Below are positions 7,822 through 16,748 of a stretch of 45,845 nucleotides of DNA, piece by piece. Numbering within the stretch: the stretch's first letter is position 1; every line of letters starts with the position of its first letter. Made by a program: the position numbers and the translations under genes. Source of the DNA: Polyangiaceae bacterium (lineage in GTDB: Bacteria; Myxococcota_A; Polyangia; Polyangiales; Polyangiaceae). A model generated the notes under the pieces. It saw only the letters and a list, made by a program, of their open reading frames with translations. It searched no databases and was not told where the DNA came from. The DNA lies in NCBI GenBank assembly GCA_025453595.1, contig JALOQB010000029.1, forward strand, positions 1-45,845, written 5' to 3'.

Positions 7822-9600
7822 TCAGTCGGCGGTGGCGGCGAGGGCCTTGGGGCGCTGGGCGGGGGCCGGGTTCTCTTCGGGTTCGAGGTCGTCAAGCTCG
7901 GGGAAGGGGTCGGCGCGCCAGGGGCGGCGCATGTACATGCCCACGATGAACATGGCCAGCACCACGAAGACCACGGACATCGCGGTGAAGCGATCGTCGA
8001 ACCAGCCGAAGCTGCGGTGGCACACCTCGGTGAGCAGGGCGCCCAGGATGAGGGCAATTTCGATGGGCCGTCGACCCTTGCTGAGCAGAGCCCCGAAGAG
8101 GAAGTAGGAATAGTAATAACAGGTGACCTCGACCATCGCGATGGCGGGGAGGATGCCGAGGGCCTGCACCACCCAGAGGTTCTTGAGGCGCCAGCAGGCG
8201 TAGCCAAACATCGCGAGCATGAGGATGCGGCCCGCCCACTTGACCAGCTTGAGATCTTTCTCGGCTCGGTCGGTGCGCATCTTCTTCCACTTCTCGAAGG
8301 GGTCCTGCAGCCGTGGGTCCTTGGCGATCTGCATGCGGCCCTCGGCGGAGTGGGCCACGATGGTCTTCCAGCCCATGTTGTTGGTGAGGGCCGTGTTGCC
8401 GTGGGTGCTGATCGTGTGCTTGAAGAAGTCGGGCCACGAGTTGAAGCCGTGGACGGCGCAGCTCAGGCTGAACAGGGCGATGGTGGCGGTGACCAGGCCC
8501 AGGCCCAGCTGGCGGTGGGCCGGGTGCGTCATGCGGCGCCAGCCGGCGAGGAATCCGTTGCCCCAGAGGTCTTTCTCGGTCCTCAGCTTCTTGGTGATGT
8601 AGGCCGCCGCGACCACCGCCCAGCCGAAGAAGAAGAACAGCGGGAACACCCGGAGCATGGCCCCGTAGGTGAGCATCGCGCTGCCCAGGAAGTACTTCTT
8701 CTTCCGGATCATGCAGGCGCTGGAGATGGTGTAAAAGAGCCAGTCTTGCCGCAGGAAGGCGCCGCCGGTCCAGTAGAAGGGGCTCGCGTCCTGGGTGCCC
8801 CAGAACACGATGGCGACGCACATGACGCGCCACCCGAAGGCCCAGGCGATGAGGCCAAACATCGCGGAGAAGAAGCCGATGTCGATGGCGCTGAGGATCT
8901 TGCAGTAGGTGGCGGTGGCGGGGTGCAGGTTGGCGAAGAGCCAGCCGGTGACGCCCCAGACCGGCGGCGGGTTGTAGCCGTGGTCTTTCTGAGAGTCGCG
9001 CCAGTAATTGCCCCACATGACGCGCCGGAAGAAGGCCACGTCGGTCTTGAAGGAATCCCAGGTCGCCTGGTCGAAGGAGCCGTCGGATTTCTTGAACCCG
9101 TCCTTGCACCGGTCCGGGTTCTCGACCCATTCGCTCGAGTTGACGATCAGGTTGACCCGCAGGTCGCGTAGCTTGCGGGTCTTGATGTCGCGTTTGGGGT
9201 CGGTATCGGAGGGGCCCGCCGAGCCCGGCGGCAGCTCGCTCTCGGCCACCGCGGTGCAGGTGTAGATGCCCTTGTACCCGATGTTCCGGTAGTACTTGGA
9301 GCCGATGTAGTAGTGGTAAAATTCCCACCGGTGGTAGAACTCCTTGTATCCGATCTGGAAGAACTGAAAGTACGAGACCACACCGACCACGGCGAGCGTG
9401 GCGGCGATGATCTTCTTCCAGCGGAGCGACACCGGGTTCCCCTCGGCTTCGCGGCTTGCCTCGTAGAGCAGGGCTCCGAGCGCCACGATCGCGATGAGGA
9501 GCTTGGCCACGGCCAGGTTGTCCTCGTCGTAGCCTGGTCGATTGAGCAGCGACGACACCGAGAATGGCGCCGAGCCCAGGAGAAAAAGCATGGAAGGCAT
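7822..9600 (-). CDS. Polytopic membrane protein, possibly a GT-C type glycosyltransferase
   Basis: A 592-residue protein with many hydrophobic segments. A first group lies at residues 1-75, and there is a large extracytoplasmic loop at about 80-195 with the motif EFYHYYIGSKYYRNIGYKG. About eight more membrane spans follow (for example IDIGFFSAMFGLIAWAFGW, VFPLFFFFGWAVVAAAYI and GRILMLAMFGYACW). The early Glu/His/Tyr-rich loop after the first spans, with a long alternation of spans afterwards, resembles lipid-linked sugar transferases of the GT-C/GT87 class, but I see no decisive catalytic motif. The C-terminus (about 30 residues) is charged and Pro-rich. It is convergent with the gene ending at 7791, and the small gene at 9616-9933 lies just upstream on the same strand. 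Confidence 0.85.
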   Translation of the reverse strand: MPSMLFLLGSAPFSVSSLLNRPGYDEDNLAVAKLLIAIVALGALLYEASREAEGNPVSLRWKKIIAATLAVVGVVSYFQFFQIGYKEFYHRWEFYHYYIGSKYYRNIGYKGIYTCTAVAESELPPGSAGPSDTDPKRDIKTRKLRDLRVNLIVNSSEWVENPDRCKDGFKKSDGSFDQATWDSFKTDVAFFRRVMWGNYWRDSQKDHGYNPPPVWGVTGWLFANLHPATATYCKILSAIDIGFFSAMFGLIAWAFGWRVMCVAIVFWGTQDASPFYWTGGAFLRQDWLFYTISSACMIRKKKYFLGSAMLTYGAMLRVFPLFFFFGWAVVAAAYITKKLRTEKDLWGNGFLAGWRRMTHPAHRQLGLGLVTATIALFSLSCAVHGFNSWPDFFKHTISTHGNTALTNNMGWKTIVAHSAEGRMQIAKDPRLQDPFEKWKKMRTDRAEKDLKLVKWAGRILMLAMFGYACWRLKNLWVVQALGILPAIAMVEVTCYYYSYFLFGALLSKGRRPIEIALILGALLTEVCHRSFGWFDDRFTAMSVVFVVLAMFIVGMYMRRPWRADPFPELDDLEPEENPAPAQRPKALAATAD

Positions 9601-9615
9601 GCGAGTCGCGGCACC

Positions 9616-9933
9616 TTAGCACCCCTCTTCCGCGACCTGAACAGCTACTTCACCCGACGCTAGCCCCCACCGGCGCCGCCCTAAGCCGGAGGATGCGCCC
9701 TCGAACTGCTGCACCTTGCTGCGAATCTCGAGGCGGTAACGGCTGTTCGCTGTCTCGACGTAGAAGGTCTCCTTGCCGACGACCTTCATCACCCGCTTCA
9801 CCGGCGTGGTCACGTACTCGTGAACCCCATCGGCAAACTCGACCACGATGACCGAGCCTCGGCGAGGCAATCGGACCAGGCGCCCGATGATGGCGCGTGA
9901 GTTGCGGCCGAGTTTGATGAGGACAGCGTGCAC
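9616..9933 (-). CDS. Small conserved-looking protein of unknown function
   Basis: A 105-residue protein. Residues 1-75 read as a compact beta-rich domain (LIKLGRNSRAIIGRLVRLPR, SVIVVEFADGVHEYVTTPVKRV, ETFYVETANSRYRLEI), reminiscent of a small SH3-like barrel. The last 30 residues are low in structure. The base composition and codon choice fit its neighbours. It lies 15 bp upstream of the membrane-protein start on the same strand, so the two may be cotranscribed. I do not recognise a named family. Confidence 0.65.
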   Translation of the reverse strand: MHAVLIKLGRNSRAIIGRLVRLPRRGSVIVVEFADGVHEYVTTPVKRVMKVVGKETFYVETANSRYRLEIRSKVQQFEGASSGLGRRRWGLASGEVAVQVAEEGC

Positions 9934-9972
9934 GGTATCGTGGAACGTAGCACGGCACCGGGTTGCGTCTAG

Positions 9973-10010
9973 CCCCTTCCCTCCCCCTGCGAACAGGGGG
10001 AAGGGAGGGG
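9973..10010 (-). terminator. Long GC hairpin downstream of pdxA
   Basis: A 17-nt arm at 9973-9989 and its near-perfect complement at 9994-10010 (one mismatch, one wobble) enclose a CGAA loop. It sits about 140 bp beyond the pdxA stop and 40 bp before the next gene on the same strand. That fits a terminator for the tldD-regulator-pdxA operon, but no U-tract follows, so an intrinsic mechanism is uncertain. Otherwise I see nothing in 9934-10148. Confidence 0.45.
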
Positions 10011-10148
10011 CCGGAAACCGCGACGCGCAAGCAAGATCAAGCGAAGCAAGCGCAAGCCAAGAGGGGCCGCGTCGGGCGGTTTAAGGGGGACACCAGCCCC
10101 TTCTGCAACGGCCAGGCCAGCGCCTCCAGGCGGATCTCGTTGCGAGAA

Positions 10149-11171
10149 TTACCGGGCCATCCGGGGGGAACCGGCGAGGCTCCCTGACAGCGATGTCGCA
10201 CCTGGGCCAGCGGTCATCCGGTGCGCTAGCTCGAGGGCGAGCAAAAGACCCCGCGCATCCGCGGCCCCCGTCCCCGCGCGATCGTAGCCTGTGCCGTGAT
10301 CCACGCTGGTGCGCACCACCGGCAGGCCCAGCGAGACGTTCACCGCCTCGCCAAACCCCAGCAGCTTCATCGGGATGGTCGCCTGGTCATGGTACATGGC
10401 CACCACCCCGTCGAGCCCCCGGGATGCCCCCTGGCGGAAGGCCGTCTCGGACCCGAGCACCCCTTGCCAGCGGATCGCCAGGCCCGCCCGGTCCGCCCGC
10501 TCCTTCGCCTGCTCGAGCCCAGGCTCGAGGATGCGGCGCTCTTCGTCGCCCAGAAGCCCGCCTTCCCCCGCGTGGGGGTTCAGCCCCGCCACCGCGATCC
10601 GCGGCGCCTCCTGGCCCAGCCTGGTCAGCAACCAGCCGAGCCAGAACGCCGCGCTTGCCACGCGCTCCGGAGAGAGCGCCCCGGGGACCTCCCGCAATGG
10701 CAGGTGCGTCGTGGCCAGCGAGGTGCTGAGCGCCGGGGACCAGAAGGCCATGATCACCTCGTCGGCGCCCAGGCGGCGCTGGAGGTGCTCGGTGTGTCCG
10801 GTGAACGAGGCGGCCCCCGGCGCGCCGCTGCTGGCGATGACCTTCTTGCTCACCGGCCCGGTGGTCAGCGCGCGGGCCTCCCCGCCTTGCACCAGGTCGA
10901 GGGCGGCGTCGATCCACGCAAGCTGCGCCGCGCCGCTGGCGGGGGCAGGGCGCCCCGGCTGGCGTCCGGACGCGGCGAGGGGAGGGCCTGGCTGCAGGAG
11001 GCGGTGCCGCGAGAGATCGTGGCCCCGCCGCGCGGCGAGCTCGCGGAGCTGGGCCTCGTCCCCGATCAGCACGAGCGGATGAGGGAAGCGCGCCGCCGCC
11101 TCGACGGCGATCTCGGGGCCGATGCCGCAGGGGCAGCCCACCGAGAGGGCGATGGGGGCGAGCTCACTCAT
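10149..11171 (-). CDS. pdxA: 4-hydroxythreonine-4-phosphate dehydrogenase
   Basis: A 340-residue protein, close to the usual PdxA length. It oxidises 4-phosphohydroxy-L-threonine in the DXP-dependent pyridoxal-5'-phosphate pathway, in the cytosol. Family markers in order: an N-terminal SVGCPCGIGPEI (normally GDPaGIGPE), TTGPVSKKVI, FTGHTEHL (first metal His), MYHDQ (second) and DHGTGYDRAGTG (third). All three metal-binding His are present. The expected Asp in the first motif (GDP) is replaced here by GCP, a small oddity. The ATG at 11171 overlaps the stop of the upstream regulator gene by 8 bp, so the two are probably coupled. The last 20 residues are a Gly/Ser-rich tail. Confidence 0.95.
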   Translation of the reverse strand: MSELAPIALSVGCPCGIGPEIAVEAAARFPHPLVLIGDEAQLRELAARRGHDLSRHRLLQPGPPLAASGRQPGRPAPASGAAQLAWIDAALDLVQGGEARALTTGPVSKKVIASSGAPGAASFTGHTEHLQRRLGADEVIMAFWSPALSTSLATTHLPLREVPGALSPERVASAAFWLGWLLTRLGQEAPRIAVAGLNPHAGEGGLLGDEERRILEPGLEQAKERADRAGLAIRWQGVLGSETAFRQGASRGLDGVVAMYHDQATIPMKLLGFGEAVNVSLGLPVVRTSVDHGTGYDRAGTGAADARGLLLALELAHRMTAGPGATSLSGSLAGSPRMAR

Positions 11172-11883
11172 CGGAGCCGCCGGCGGTCGGATCGAGGGGC
11201 AGCTTGTAACCCGCGCCCCGGACCGTCTGCAGAGGGAAGGCGTTGCCCAGCTTGGCCCGGAGGCGTCGCACGTGGATGTCGACGGTGCGCGGCCCCCCCT
11301 CGTAGGCGGCGCCCCAGACCCGGGCGAGGAGCTGCTCCCGGCTCTTGACCCGCCCCCGGTTCTCGGAAAGAAACGCGAGCAGCGAGAACTCCTTGGACGT
11401 GAGCGTGATCGGGCGCCCCTCCACGTGCACCTCCCGGGCCGAGCGATCGATCACCATGGCCCCGATCTTGAGGCGCTCCTCGTTGGAAAACTCGCTGCGC
11501 CGCCACTCGAACACCCGGATGCGGGTGTAGAGCTCGGACGGCACGTAGGGCACCAGCACGAAATCATCGAAGCCCGCCGCCGGATCGATGCGCGCGACCT
11601 GGGGCTCACCCACCGCCAGCAGGGCCGGGCAGCGCTCCAGGCGAGGCTCGCGGCGCAGGGCCCGGAGCACGGGGGCCGCCAGGTCAGGCCGATCGAGGGC
11701 CTCGACGATCAGCGCCCGGACGCGCTCTCCGTCGAGCTCGCCCTCCTGGAACAGGTTGGCCGGATCCTCCCAGAGATCGAGGGAACGGACCTCGGAGCCG
11801 AGCTGCCGCAGGCAGGCGGCGGCCCCCTCTTCTCGCTCAAGCAAGGGGCCGTGGCCCACCACCGCAATGAAACGCCCACGCAC
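11164..11883 (-). CDS. OmpR/PhoB-type regulator with a degenerate receiver domain
   Basis: A 239-residue protein. Residues 130-230 are a winged-helix DNA-binding domain of the OmpR/PhoB class (LTSKEFSLLAFLSENRGRVKSREQLLARVWG, written here in two parts: LTSKEFSLLAFL then GRVKSREQLL; finally TVDIHVRRLRAKLG and VRGAGYKL). Residues 4-120 fit a receiver fold but lack its active site. The N-terminal acidic pair is replaced by GHG (10-12), the phosphoacceptor Asp position is Glu61 in ALIVEA, and the conserved Lys before Pro-Tyr/Phe is Val111 (FVLVPY). It is therefore probably phosphorylation-independent. The start is a GTG at 11883, with an AAGGGG box 7 nt upstream and 11 bp after the tldD-family stop. 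No sensor kinase is nearby. Confidence 0.9.
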   Translation of the reverse strand: MRGRFIAVVGHGPLLEREEGAAACLRQLGSEVRSLDLWEDPANLFQEGELDGERVRALIVEALDRPDLAAPVLRALRREPRLERCPALLAVGEPQVARIDPAAGFDDFVLVPYVPSELYTRIRVFEWRRSEFSNEERLKIGAMVIDRSAREVHVEGRPITLTSKEFSLLAFLSENRGRVKSREQLLARVWGAAYEGGPRTVDIHVRRLRAKLGNAFPLQTVRGAGYKLPLDPTAGGSDE

Positions 11884-11894
11884 GGGGGCGCCCC

Positions 11895-13358
<1,464 letters not shown>

Positions 13359-13448
13359 GGAGCCGCACCTTAGCACCGCGAGGCCCCGGCCGGGCGTGGG
13401 TTGTCCTTGCCACGCGCCGCCGACCCCCGGATGCGCTAAGAGCCCCCG

Positions 13449-14570
13449 ATGCTCCTCGCCCTCCATGTGATCGCCGACCTGTTCTGGATCGGCTCGATCG
13501 TCTCCGTCGCCTTGCTGCTGGCCAAGGGCCCCGGGGACGCCCGGCAGCGCGGCGCCGCGGCTCGCCTGATCTACCGCTCCCTCGCCGCCCCCGCCTTCGC
13601 CGTCGCCTTCCTCGCCGGGGTCGTCCAGCTCGGGCTCAACCCCACGCTCTACTTCAAGGCCACCCACTACATGCACGGCAAGCTCCCCCTTGCCCTCGCC
13701 ATCGTCGCCCTCCACCACGTGATCGGCGCCCGCGCCAAGAAGATGGAGGCCGGCGACGCCCAGGACGCCGGGCCCGCCCTCGGCCTCGGCCTCGCCATCG
13801 CTGGCATGGCCGTCCTCAGCACCCTGCTGGTCGTCCTCAAGCCCTTCTTACGGCGCCGGCCCGTCCCGCAGGGCCCACCCGTGGGCCAGCAGCGCCGCCC
13901 AGGGCGCCCACAGCCACCAGGCCGACGCCCCCATCGCGATCGCATGCAGCGCCGTGATCGCCCCCAGCACCGCCCCCGCGGCCCCCAGCGCTCGCCCTCG
14001 GCCTCCGCAGGGGAGCGCCGCCCACCAGGGCCCCACCCAGCACGCGACCACCAGCGCCAGCCCCAGCACCCGCCGGTCCGGCCTCGCCCTCCGCCCCTCC
14101 TCCCTCGGCGCCTCGAACCGGACCGCTCCCCCCGGCTCCTCCACCCGCGCCCCCAGCGCCGGCGCCTCGAAGCCCGCCACCGAGGGCCCCCACGAGGATC
14201 GCTCCAGCACCGGCAACAGCGCCCCCAGATCCGGCGCCGCCAGCACCCCCAGCAGCACCCCCGGCCCCAGCAGCGCACCCCCCAGCCCGAACCCCAGCGC
14301 TCGCCTCCCCGCGCCAGCGCCCCCGCCGCCAGCCCCGCCAGCGCCGGCGCCATCGCCGCCAGCCTCAACCCTCGTTGCGTCCAGCCGCTCCCGGCCTCGT
14401 CCGTGCACGCCATCACCAGCAGCGCCACCGCCCCCAGCAGGCAGGCCAGCGCCGCCGTTCGCCCCGCGGTCCGCAGGTCCGCCGGCGTCAGCGTCAGAGC
14501 CCTTCGCGCTGGCGGCCTGTCCGTGCTAGGGGCGGTCGCCATGATGCCCTCCCCACGAGGATCTCGATGA
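13449..14570 (+). CDS. HemJ/CopD-like membrane protein with an abnormal antisense-encoded extension
   Basis: The first 135 residues are a four-span membrane protein with an early His (HVIADLFWIGS), and a YMHGKLPLALAIVALHH segment. That is the His/Lys pattern of HemJ (UPF0093) protoporphyrinogen oxidases and CopD-like proteins. Normal family length is about 140-150 residues, but here the frame continues for another 238 residues (from about 13854) of Pro/Arg/Gln-rich sequence that is the antisense reading of the gene on the other strand. It finally stops at 14570, sharing an ATGA with the carA start. The authentic stop near 13850 therefore appears to be lost, or a base is wrong there. The core is credible; the extension is probably not a functional domain. 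Confidence 0.6.
   Translation: MLLALHVIADLFWIGSIVSVALLLAKGPGDARQRGAAARLIYRSLAAPAFAVAFLAGVVQLGLNPTLYFKATHYMHGKLPLALAIVALHHVIGARAKKMEAGDAQDAGPALGLGLAIAGMAVLSTLLVVLKPFLRRRPVPQGPPVGQQRRPGRPQPPGRRPHRDRMQRRDRPQHRPRGPQRSPSASAGERRPPGPHPARDHQRQPQHPPVRPRPPPLLPRRLEPDRSPRLLHPRPQRRRLEARHRGPPRGSLQHRQQRPQIRRRQHPQQHPRPQQRTPQPEPQRSPPRASAPAASPASAGAIAASLNPRCVQPLPASSVHAITSSATAPSRQASAAVRPAVRRSAGVSVRALRAGGLSVLGAVAMMPSPRGSR
13848..14542 (-). pseudogene. Frameshifted gene for a membrane protein
   Basis: Read from an ATG at 14542 (with a GGGAGG box upstream), the product begins MATAPSTDRPPARRALTL and has two hydrophobic spans in its first 80 residues. Around 14300-14320 the plausible reading moves to the next frame. 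There it continues with RRALGFGLGGALLG and further membrane spans (LGLALVVACWVGPWWAAL, AITALHAIAMGASAWWLWA) to a TAA at 13848. One base appears to be missing in a G-rich run near 14305. Either the gene is broken or this is a sequencing error. It is fully antisense to the extended HemJ-like frame and ends exactly where that gene should have stopped. The family was not recognised. Confidence 0.6.
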
Positions 14571-15682
14571 GCGGTCGCGTTGCATATCTGGCCCTGGCGG
14601 ATGGCCTCGTGCTCCAGGGTGAGGCCCTGGGGGCCGAGGGGACCGCCGTCGGTGAGGCCGTGTTTACCACCGGCATGACCGGTTACCAGGAGGTCCTTAC
14701 TGACCCGTCTTTCCACGGGCAGCTCGTCGCCATGACCGCCGCCCAGATCGGCAACACGGGCATCGTGAACGAGGACGCCGAGAGCGTCGATGACCGGCCT
14801 CGCGTGGCCGGGTTCATCGTCAACGATGCCTGCCCCGAGCCGTCGAGCTGGCGCTCCGCCGAGTCCCTCCACGCTTACCTCGCGCGCCACCGCATCGTCG
14901 CCATCTCCGGCGTCGATACCCGGACCCTCACCCGCCACCTCCGCGACCACGGCGCCCAGAACGCGGCCATCGGCGCCGGCGACCCGGAGGCCCTCCTGCG
15001 GGCCGCCCGGGCGGCTCGCCCCATGGCCGGGCTCGACCTGGTGCGCGAGGTGAGTCCGGAAGTTCCCTATACCTTCACCGAGGGGCGCGGGGCCTGGGCG
15101 GACAGGCCGGCGGCGGCGCCCCGGCACCACGTGGTGGCGATCGACTGCGGGCTGAAGCGGAACATCCTGCGGTGCCTGGTGGACGCGGGGTGCCGGCTGA
15201 CGGTGGTGCCGGCGACGACGAGCGCCGAGGCGATCCTGGCGCTGGAGCCGGACGGGGTGTTCCTGTCCAACGGCCCGGGGGATCCGGCGGCGGTGACGTA
15301 CCTGATCGAGACGGTGCGGGGGCTTTTGGGGAAGAAGCCGCTCTTCGGGATCTGCCTGGGGCACCAGATCCTGGCGCTGGCCCTCGGGGCGACGACCTAC
15401 AAGCTGAAGTTCGGCCACCGCGGCTGCAACCAGCCGGTGATCGACCTGACCACCGGCCGCGTCGAGATCACGACGCAGAACCACGGCTTCGCGGTGGACC
15501 TGCACAGCCTGGCGGGCAAGGCCGAGACGACGCACCTGCACCTGAACGACCGGACCAGCGAGGGGCTGGCGGTGCCCGCGCTCCGGGCCTTCTCGGTGCA
15601 GTACCACCCGGAAGCGGCGGCGGGCCCCCACGACTCGATGTACCTCTTCGATCGCTTCGTCGGGCTGATGCAGGGGCGCTGA
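14567..15682 (+). CDS. carA: Carbamoyl-phosphate synthase small (glutaminase) subunit
   Basis: A 371-residue protein of the usual length. It hydrolyses glutamine and passes ammonia to CarB for carbamoyl phosphate, used for arginine and pyrimidines. The N-terminal CPSase domain shows FTTGMTGYQEVLTDPSF and GVDTRTLTRHLRDHG. The C-terminal class I amidotransferase has LSNGPGDPAAV, the nucleophile Cys263 in GICLGHQ, the QNHGFAV segment, and His347/Glu349 in YHPEA. The ATG at 14567 has a GAGG box 6 nt upstream; the longer frame upstream is antisense to the pseudogene. It is convergent with the LysR gene (4 bp between stops). The large subunit carB is not in the window. Codons end mostly in C in the first 160 residues and mostly in G after that. 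Confidence 0.96.
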   Translation: MSGRVAYLALADGLVLQGEALGAEGTAVGEAVFTTGMTGYQEVLTDPSFHGQLVAMTAAQIGNTGIVNEDAESVDDRPRVAGFIVNDACPEPSSWRSAESLHAYLARHRIVAISGVDTRTLTRHLRDHGAQNAAIGAGDPEALLRAARAARPMAGLDLVREVSPEVPYTFTEGRGAWADRPAAAPRHHVVAIDCGLKRNILRCLVDAGCRLTVVPATTSAEAILALEPDGVFLSNGPGDPAAVTYLIETVRGLLGKKPLFGICLGHQILALALGATTYKLKFGHRGCNQPVIDLTTGRVEITTQNHGFAVDLHSLAGKAETTHLHLNDRTSEGLAVPALRAFSVQYHPEAAAGPHDSMYLFDRFVGLMQGR

Positions 15683-15686
15683 AGGA

Positions 15687-16619
15687 TCAGCGATCGAGCC
15701 CCTTGCCGTAGGCGACGAGGGCGTCCTTGAGCCGCAGCGCGGCGCGGGTCCGGTGCACGTCGGCGCGGTACACCAGCGAGATGGTGTCCGGGAAGAAGGG
15801 CAGCGTCTCCTGGAGCCGCCGCAGCTTGCCCTCCTGGTTGTAGGCGGCGACGCGGCGGGGCATGAGCCCCACCCCGATGCCGGCGAGGGTGAGGCTCTTG
15901 ACCAGCTCGAAATCCCCGCACGAGAGCAGGCGCTGCGGCAGCAGCTCATGCTCCGCCAGCGAGTCGATGATGTGCTGGCATTGATGCACGCGGCCCGCGA
16001 AGATCAGGGGCCCCCGGCGCAGCATCGCCCGGGATTCGGCCTCGGCCCCGGGGGGCACGCCCCGCCCGCGCACCAGGCGGCCCGAGTTGGGCGAGGGCTC
16101 CAGATCGACGGCCACGAAGAAATCGACCGCATCATGGAACATCTCGACGAAGACCAGATCGGGGTGCGGCTGCGGGTTGACCACGATGCCAAAGTGCACC
16201 GTCCTGTCCACCACCGCCTGCTGCACCGACGCCGAGCTCCCGTTCCAGAGCGTCACCTCGATGCGCGGCGCATCCTGCAGGAAACGCGCGAGGAAATTCG
16301 GCAAGAAATAGGCCCCGAGGGACTCATGGCAGCCCAGCACGAAGCTCCCGATGTCGTCCGCCTCCAGCCCCTTGATCTGCTGCTCTGCCCGCTCCAGCAG
16401 CACGAACACCTCCTGCGCGTGGCGTAGCAGCTCTTCCCCCGTCGCCGTCAGCCGGACACCGGTCCGCTCCCGCAGCAGGAGCGTCGTCCCCAGGCGCTCT
16501 TCCAGGTTCTTCATCGCCACCGTCAGCGTCGGCTGGCTCACCTTCAGCACCCGCGCCGCCGCGGTCAGGCTCCCGCAGCTTGCGATGGTCTGGAAATAGC
16601 GGAGATGCGTCAGGTCCAT
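15687..16619 (-). CDS. LysR-type transcriptional regulator
   Basis: A 310-residue regulator of the usual LysR length. The N-terminal winged helix-turn-helix covers residues 1-62 (MDLTHLRYFQTIASCGSLTA, then AARVLKVSQPTLTVAMKNLE and GTTLLLRERTGVRLTATGEE). A linker helix and a periplasmic-binding-like effector domain fill residues 90-300, including FGIVVNPQPHPDLVFVE and GIGVGLMPRRV. It is divergent from the propeller/diheme lipoprotein gene at 16749, with 129 bp between them. A symmetrical T-N11-A site lies 17 bp upstream of its own start, so autoregulation, and possibly control of the divergent gene, is likely. The effector is unknown. Confidence 0.95.
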   Translation of the reverse strand: MDLTHLRYFQTIASCGSLTAAARVLKVSQPTLTVAMKNLEERLGTTLLLRERTGVRLTATGEELLRHAQEVFVLLERAEQQIKGLEADDIGSFVLGCHESLGAYFLPNFLARFLQDAPRIEVTLWNGSSASVQQAVVDRTVHFGIVVNPQPHPDLVFVEMFHDAVDFFVAVDLEPSPNSGRLVRGRGVPPGAEAESRAMLRRGPLIFAGRVHQCQHIIDSLAEHELLPQRLLSCGDFELVKSLTLAGIGVGLMPRRVAAYNQEGKLRRLQETLPFFPDTISLVYRADVHRTRAALRLKDALVAYGKGLDR

Positions 16620-16636
16620 GGGTCATCAGCCTGGCC

Positions 16637-16649
16637 TATGCCGACCATA
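16637..16649. promoter_or_regulatory. Candidate LysR-type binding site (TATG-N5-CATA)
   Basis: TATGCCGACCATA is a perfect 4-bp dyad and fits the T-N11-A rule for LysR-type operators. It lies 17 bp upstream of the LysR start in the divergent intergenic region shared with the gene at 16749, which is the standard place for such a site. Motifs this short can occur by chance. Confidence 0.4.
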
Positions 16650-16748
16650 CAGGACCGTTATCACCGCTTCCCGGTGCCAGCGTGACTTTTGCGTCTAGGT
16701 TGCCCCGGGGCCTTTGCCCTGTCCTGACTTCGTTCCGGGAGGTTGATC

